64,000 nucleotides of DNA, from assembly GCA_036245525.1 (NCBI GenBank), contig BTPG01000003.1, positions 210,177,934 to 210,241,933 on the forward strand, in the 5' to 3' direction. The DNA is from Semisulcospira habei. Taxonomy: Eukaryota; Mollusca; Gastropoda; Semisulcospiridae. Shown piece by piece: positions 61,038 to 64,000 of the stretch (the stretch's first letter is position 1; every line of letters starts with the position of its first letter). Below the pieces are notes generated by a model. That model saw only the letters and a list, made by a program, of their open reading frames with translations, made no database searches and had not been told where the DNA came from. The position numbers and the translations under genes are program-made.

Positions 61038-62714
61038 ACGGAAAACACTGCTGTACTAAACAGATGGACTGAGTACTGCCGAGACTTGTATAACTACAAG
61101 GCTGAGCCAGACACCAGCATCCTCCAAAACAACCAGGCTGGGGCCAGGAAGGCTGAAGACCTGCCAGTGTTAGCTGAAGATGTGGAAGGCCGTACGCGGC
61201 CTGAAGGGAGGAAAGTCTCCAGGTGTAGACAACGTACCTGCTGAACTGTTGAAACATGGAGGAGAAGTAACAACGAAGGTCCTCACTACTCTCTGTCAAA
61301 AGATCTGGGAGCAAAAGAAATGGCCAGTAGAATGGACACAGTCTCTAGTGATCCCGCTCCCCAAGAAAGGAAACCTGAAACAGTGCCAGAACTACAGAAC
61401 TATCAGTCTGATAAGTCACCCTAGCAAAGTAATGCTTAGAATCATTCTCAACCGCCTCAAAACTTTCGCCGAGGAACTGCTGGCAGAAGAACAGGCTGGC
61501 TTCAGAGTTGGAAGAAGCACTGTAGAGCAGATTTTCAAGTACCGCGTTCTGATCGAGAAACATCTGCAGCATCAGCGCGAACTCTACCACAACTTCATTG
61601 ATTTCAGGAAAGCATTTGATCGCGTCTGGCACGACGGACTCTGGCAAGTCATGAGATCGTTCAACATAGAGGAGGGACTGATCCAAATGATAGATGCGCT
61701 TTACAAGAACGCCTGCAGCGCGGTTCTACTTAACAATCAGTCAGGCGAGTTCTTCAGGACGACGATCGGTGTCCGTCAAGGATGCCTGCTCTCTCCTGTC
61801 CTTTTCAACATATTCCTGGAGAAGATCATGCAGGAAACCCTCCACGACCACCATACTTCAATCTCTGTTGGTGGCAGATCCCTGTGCAATCTTCGATTCG
61901 CAGACGACATTGACCTCATGGCAGGCAGCAATAGTGAGCTTCAAAACCTGACAGACAAACTTTCAAGTAGCGCAGGGTCTTATGGCATAGAGATCAGTAC
62001 GGATAAAAGCAAAGTGATGATCAACACCACAAGCGACAGCAGCAGCAACATCCACATGAACGGCCAGAAGCTAGAAGAGGTCAATAGCTTCAAGTACTTG
62101 GGAGCCACCCTGTCTAAAGACGGTAGTTGCATAGCAGAGATCCGTATCAGGATAGATACAGCAACATCCGCAATGGCCAGGCTGGACAGGATATGGCGAA
62201 GTAACTCCATCAGCTTCACCATCAAGTACAGGCTTTACAAGTCCCTCGTAGTGTCTATTCTACTCTACGGCTGTGAGACTTGGACACTGCTTGCAGACTC
62301 AGAAAAGAAAATCCAGGCCTTTGAGAACAAGTGCCTGAGGAAGTTGCTCCGCATCTCGTACCGCGAGCACAAGACCAATGAATATGTACGGAGCATCGTC
62401 ACTTCCCTGGTGGGCCCACATGAACCCCTTCTGGCAACTGTGAAACGGCGCAAGCTTGCTTGGTTTGGCCATGTGACCCGACACAACACCTTGTCCAAGA
62501 CTATCCTCCAAGGCACTCTCGAAGGAAGTCGTCGGCGAGGTCGTCAGAGAAAGAGTTGGGTCGCAAACATAAAAGAATGGACCGAACTCGAGATGCCAGA
62601 CTTGCTTGCCACCGCCCAAAATAGAACTCAGTGGAGAGCACTGTCTGTTGCTGCTGCCTTTCAGTCCCCCCAACGCCCAGTTCGGGCAAGGGACTGATGA
62701 TGATGATGATGATG
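61038..62714 (+). mobile_element. LINE G, 3' part (reverse transcriptase), long open frame
   Basis: The frame 61180-62697 is open for 505 codons. It has SPGVDNVPAELLKHGGE, FIDFRKAFDRVWHDGLW, IGVRQGCLLSPVLFNIFL, NLRFADDIDLMAG and FKYLGATLSKDGSC, then the C-terminal LAWFGHVTRHNTLSK and RRRGRQRKSWVANIKEW. The 3' tail is (TGA)n at 62695-62714. It is related to LINE F but far better preserved. Apart from the LINE B insertion and a small break near 61130-61180 it looks recent. Confidence 0.85.
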
Positions 62715-63246
62715 AAGCACGCATCACTACACCCGTCCCAGACTGTAGATACGTAGTCAATGTGGGACTGGATGTGAGCGCTGAAGAAGAGTTTTCTAGT
62801 TGGTGAGTTCGTAAAGTAAATAAGTTTTGAAGGGACAAAAAGATTTCTGGACACAATTTTACACACACTGTTTACATGCACATGCCATGTCAATTGATCG
62901 TCTATAATGACGCCTAACAGCCGGCGCTCCTTAACTTGTTTAATTGGCTGTCAGTTAAGGGAAAGGCTAAGTGGGGGTGGGTTTAGCTGGTGCTTTTGAC
63001 GTGTAGTGATTAGCATGCACTCTGTTTTAAATGGGTTAAGTATCATGTAGTTGTCTCGGCACCAATTTGAGACGTCTAATAGACTATGTTGCAAAGAAAA
63101 ATTAATTGTACATATTTTTGCCGACGACACGTTGAGAGTAGCGTCATCTGCAAACAAATTGCATCGCACATTTGATTGTGAGATACACAAAGGCAAGTCA
63201 TTAATAAAAAATAAAAACAAGAGAGGGCCTAAAATAGACCCCTGGG
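62715..63246 (-). pseudogene. CR1-like LINE E, continuation (RT part)
   Basis: It resumes at the duplicated AAGCACGCATC and encodes the RT region NDLPLCISQSNVRCNLFADD and LLDVSNWCRDNYMILNP in minus orientation. It breaks off in the motif before GVPQGS, where LINE B copy 4 begins. Confidence 0.75.
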
Positions 63247-64000
63247 GTCTCTCTTGGCTTGACTTCGCGAACGAAGATTCTATAGGGCTTGCCCACGTCG
63301 TCTGCAGGCATTTTCGTGGCTGCGAAGGCCAATCCGGGACAGGCAGGTTCGATCGCAGTGGCTGCAGGGGAAGGTCTGGTCAGGGTTCTGAGTTACGACA
63401 ACTCTGTTTTTTCTTCTGAGCCGCTTGTCCTTAAGGTTAGCTCTGCGAGAGTCCTCAAAGGAGACGGCTGCCTTGTGAATGGTGGAGCGCCAGGTGTCAC
63501 GGTCCGCAGCAAGCGAGGACCACTGGCGGTGGTCGATTTGGCAGGCACTAAGTGACTTCTTGAGACCGTCTTTGTATCTCTTCTTTGGTGCCCCTCTGTC
63601 TCGGTGTCCAGTGGCGAGCTCGCCGAACAGAGTGATCTTGGGTAGGCGATGATCCTCCATCCTGGAGACGTGCCCCGCCCAGCGAAGCTGTGTCCGCAGC
63701 AGCAAAGCCTCGATGCTCACAGTTTCCGCCTGTTCAAGGACCTCGACGTTGGTGACATAGTCACTCCAGTGAATGCTGAGGATGGTACGCAGGCAGCGCT
63801 GGTGAAAGCGTTCGAGGAGTCGTAGTTGGCTGCGGTAGAGGGCCCAGGACTCGGAACCGTACAGCAGGGTCGTGAGGACGACAGCTCTGTACACGATGAT
63901 CTTGGTGCCTTTTTTCAGCTGTTGATTGTGCCACACCCGCTTGAATAGTCGCCCGAAAACACTGTTCGCTTTTGCCATCCTGTTGTCTAGCTCCTTGTCC
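63247..64000 (-). mobile_element. LINE B copy 4, inserted in LINE E, runs off the window
   Basis: The 3' end (CTCTTGGCTTGACTTCGCGA) joins LINE E sequence at 63247. The minus-strand frame 63280-63978 is open and matches the C-terminal 230 residues of copy 1 (LYGSESWALYRSQLRLLERF, WAGHVSRMEDHRLPK, CSHCDRTCLSRIGLRSHENAC). The second knuckle residue region reads CDR instead of CGR. Confidence 0.88.

Overview
The window is eukaryotic and comes from an invertebrate animal. It has spliced exons with GT-AG borders, long introns, abundant CA, GA and TA microsatellites, minisatellites, and at least nine non-LTR retrotransposon (LINE) copies. The repeat mix (CR1-like LINEs, SINE tails with ATT repeats, PIF/Harbinger and Polinton-like genes) and a Draper/MEGF-type EGF receptor would fit a mollusc. 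That placement is inference, not something the sequence proves. There is no prokaryotic gene organisation, and I found no convincing tRNA, rRNA or CRISPR array.

Region 1 (1-4.0 kb) is a compact block of overlapping minus-strand genes: a DDE integrase followed by four small proteins, three with clear hydrophobic segments. It looks like the end of a Polinton/Maverick-like (virus-related) element. Its integrase is broken by two 5'-truncated LINEs, each with a perfect target-site duplication (TSD). Region 2 (4-11.6 kb) is non-coding: microsatellites, an 85-bp minisatellite with 255-bp higher-order structure, a 51-bp minisatellite, and several inverted-repeat (MITE-like) elements, including a family bordered by TTAA.

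Region 3 (11.6-25.4 kb) holds the one host-like gene, on the minus strand. Its EGF-like exons (all phase 1-1) run from 25350 to 15931. A transmembrane exon (15549-15435), a 53-bp juxtamembrane exon and a terminal exon (13999-13833) follow. The terminal exon encodes an ITAM, YxxL-x12-YxxL. This is the layout of Draper/MEGF10-type phagocytic receptors. The ITAM-coding end of the last exon has been amplified downstream into about 13 units of 79 bp, later split by a LINE. Three EGF exons have been duplicated as a cassette. In one cassette two introns expanded into minisatellites (56-bp unit, about 48 copies; 39-bp unit, about 44 copies), while the other keeps near single-copy versions. Several exons carry damage (stop codon, lost donor, lost acceptor), so the locus may be partly decayed or a member of a larger receptor family.

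Region 4 (25.7-64 kb) is a retrotransposon graveyard. Four CR1-like LINEs lie on the minus strand (A 25.9-32.0, C 32.0-about 38.5, D 40.1-44.0, E from 56.4 kb). Every one has its 3' end directly against a (GA)n tract, which suggests microsatellite-targeted insertion. LINE A contains a younger LINE (B1, intact 755-codon frame) and a SINE-like element. LINE E contains LINE G, which contains another B copy; E also holds a further B copy that runs off the window. Between C and D lies a duplicated 120-bp dispersed repeat. Between D and E lie PIF/Harbinger remnants (a transposase exon with all three acidic residues), an L2-like LINE whose 3' tail matches SINE tails elsewhere in the window, two head-to-tail inverted-repeat elements, and long (TA)n tracts.
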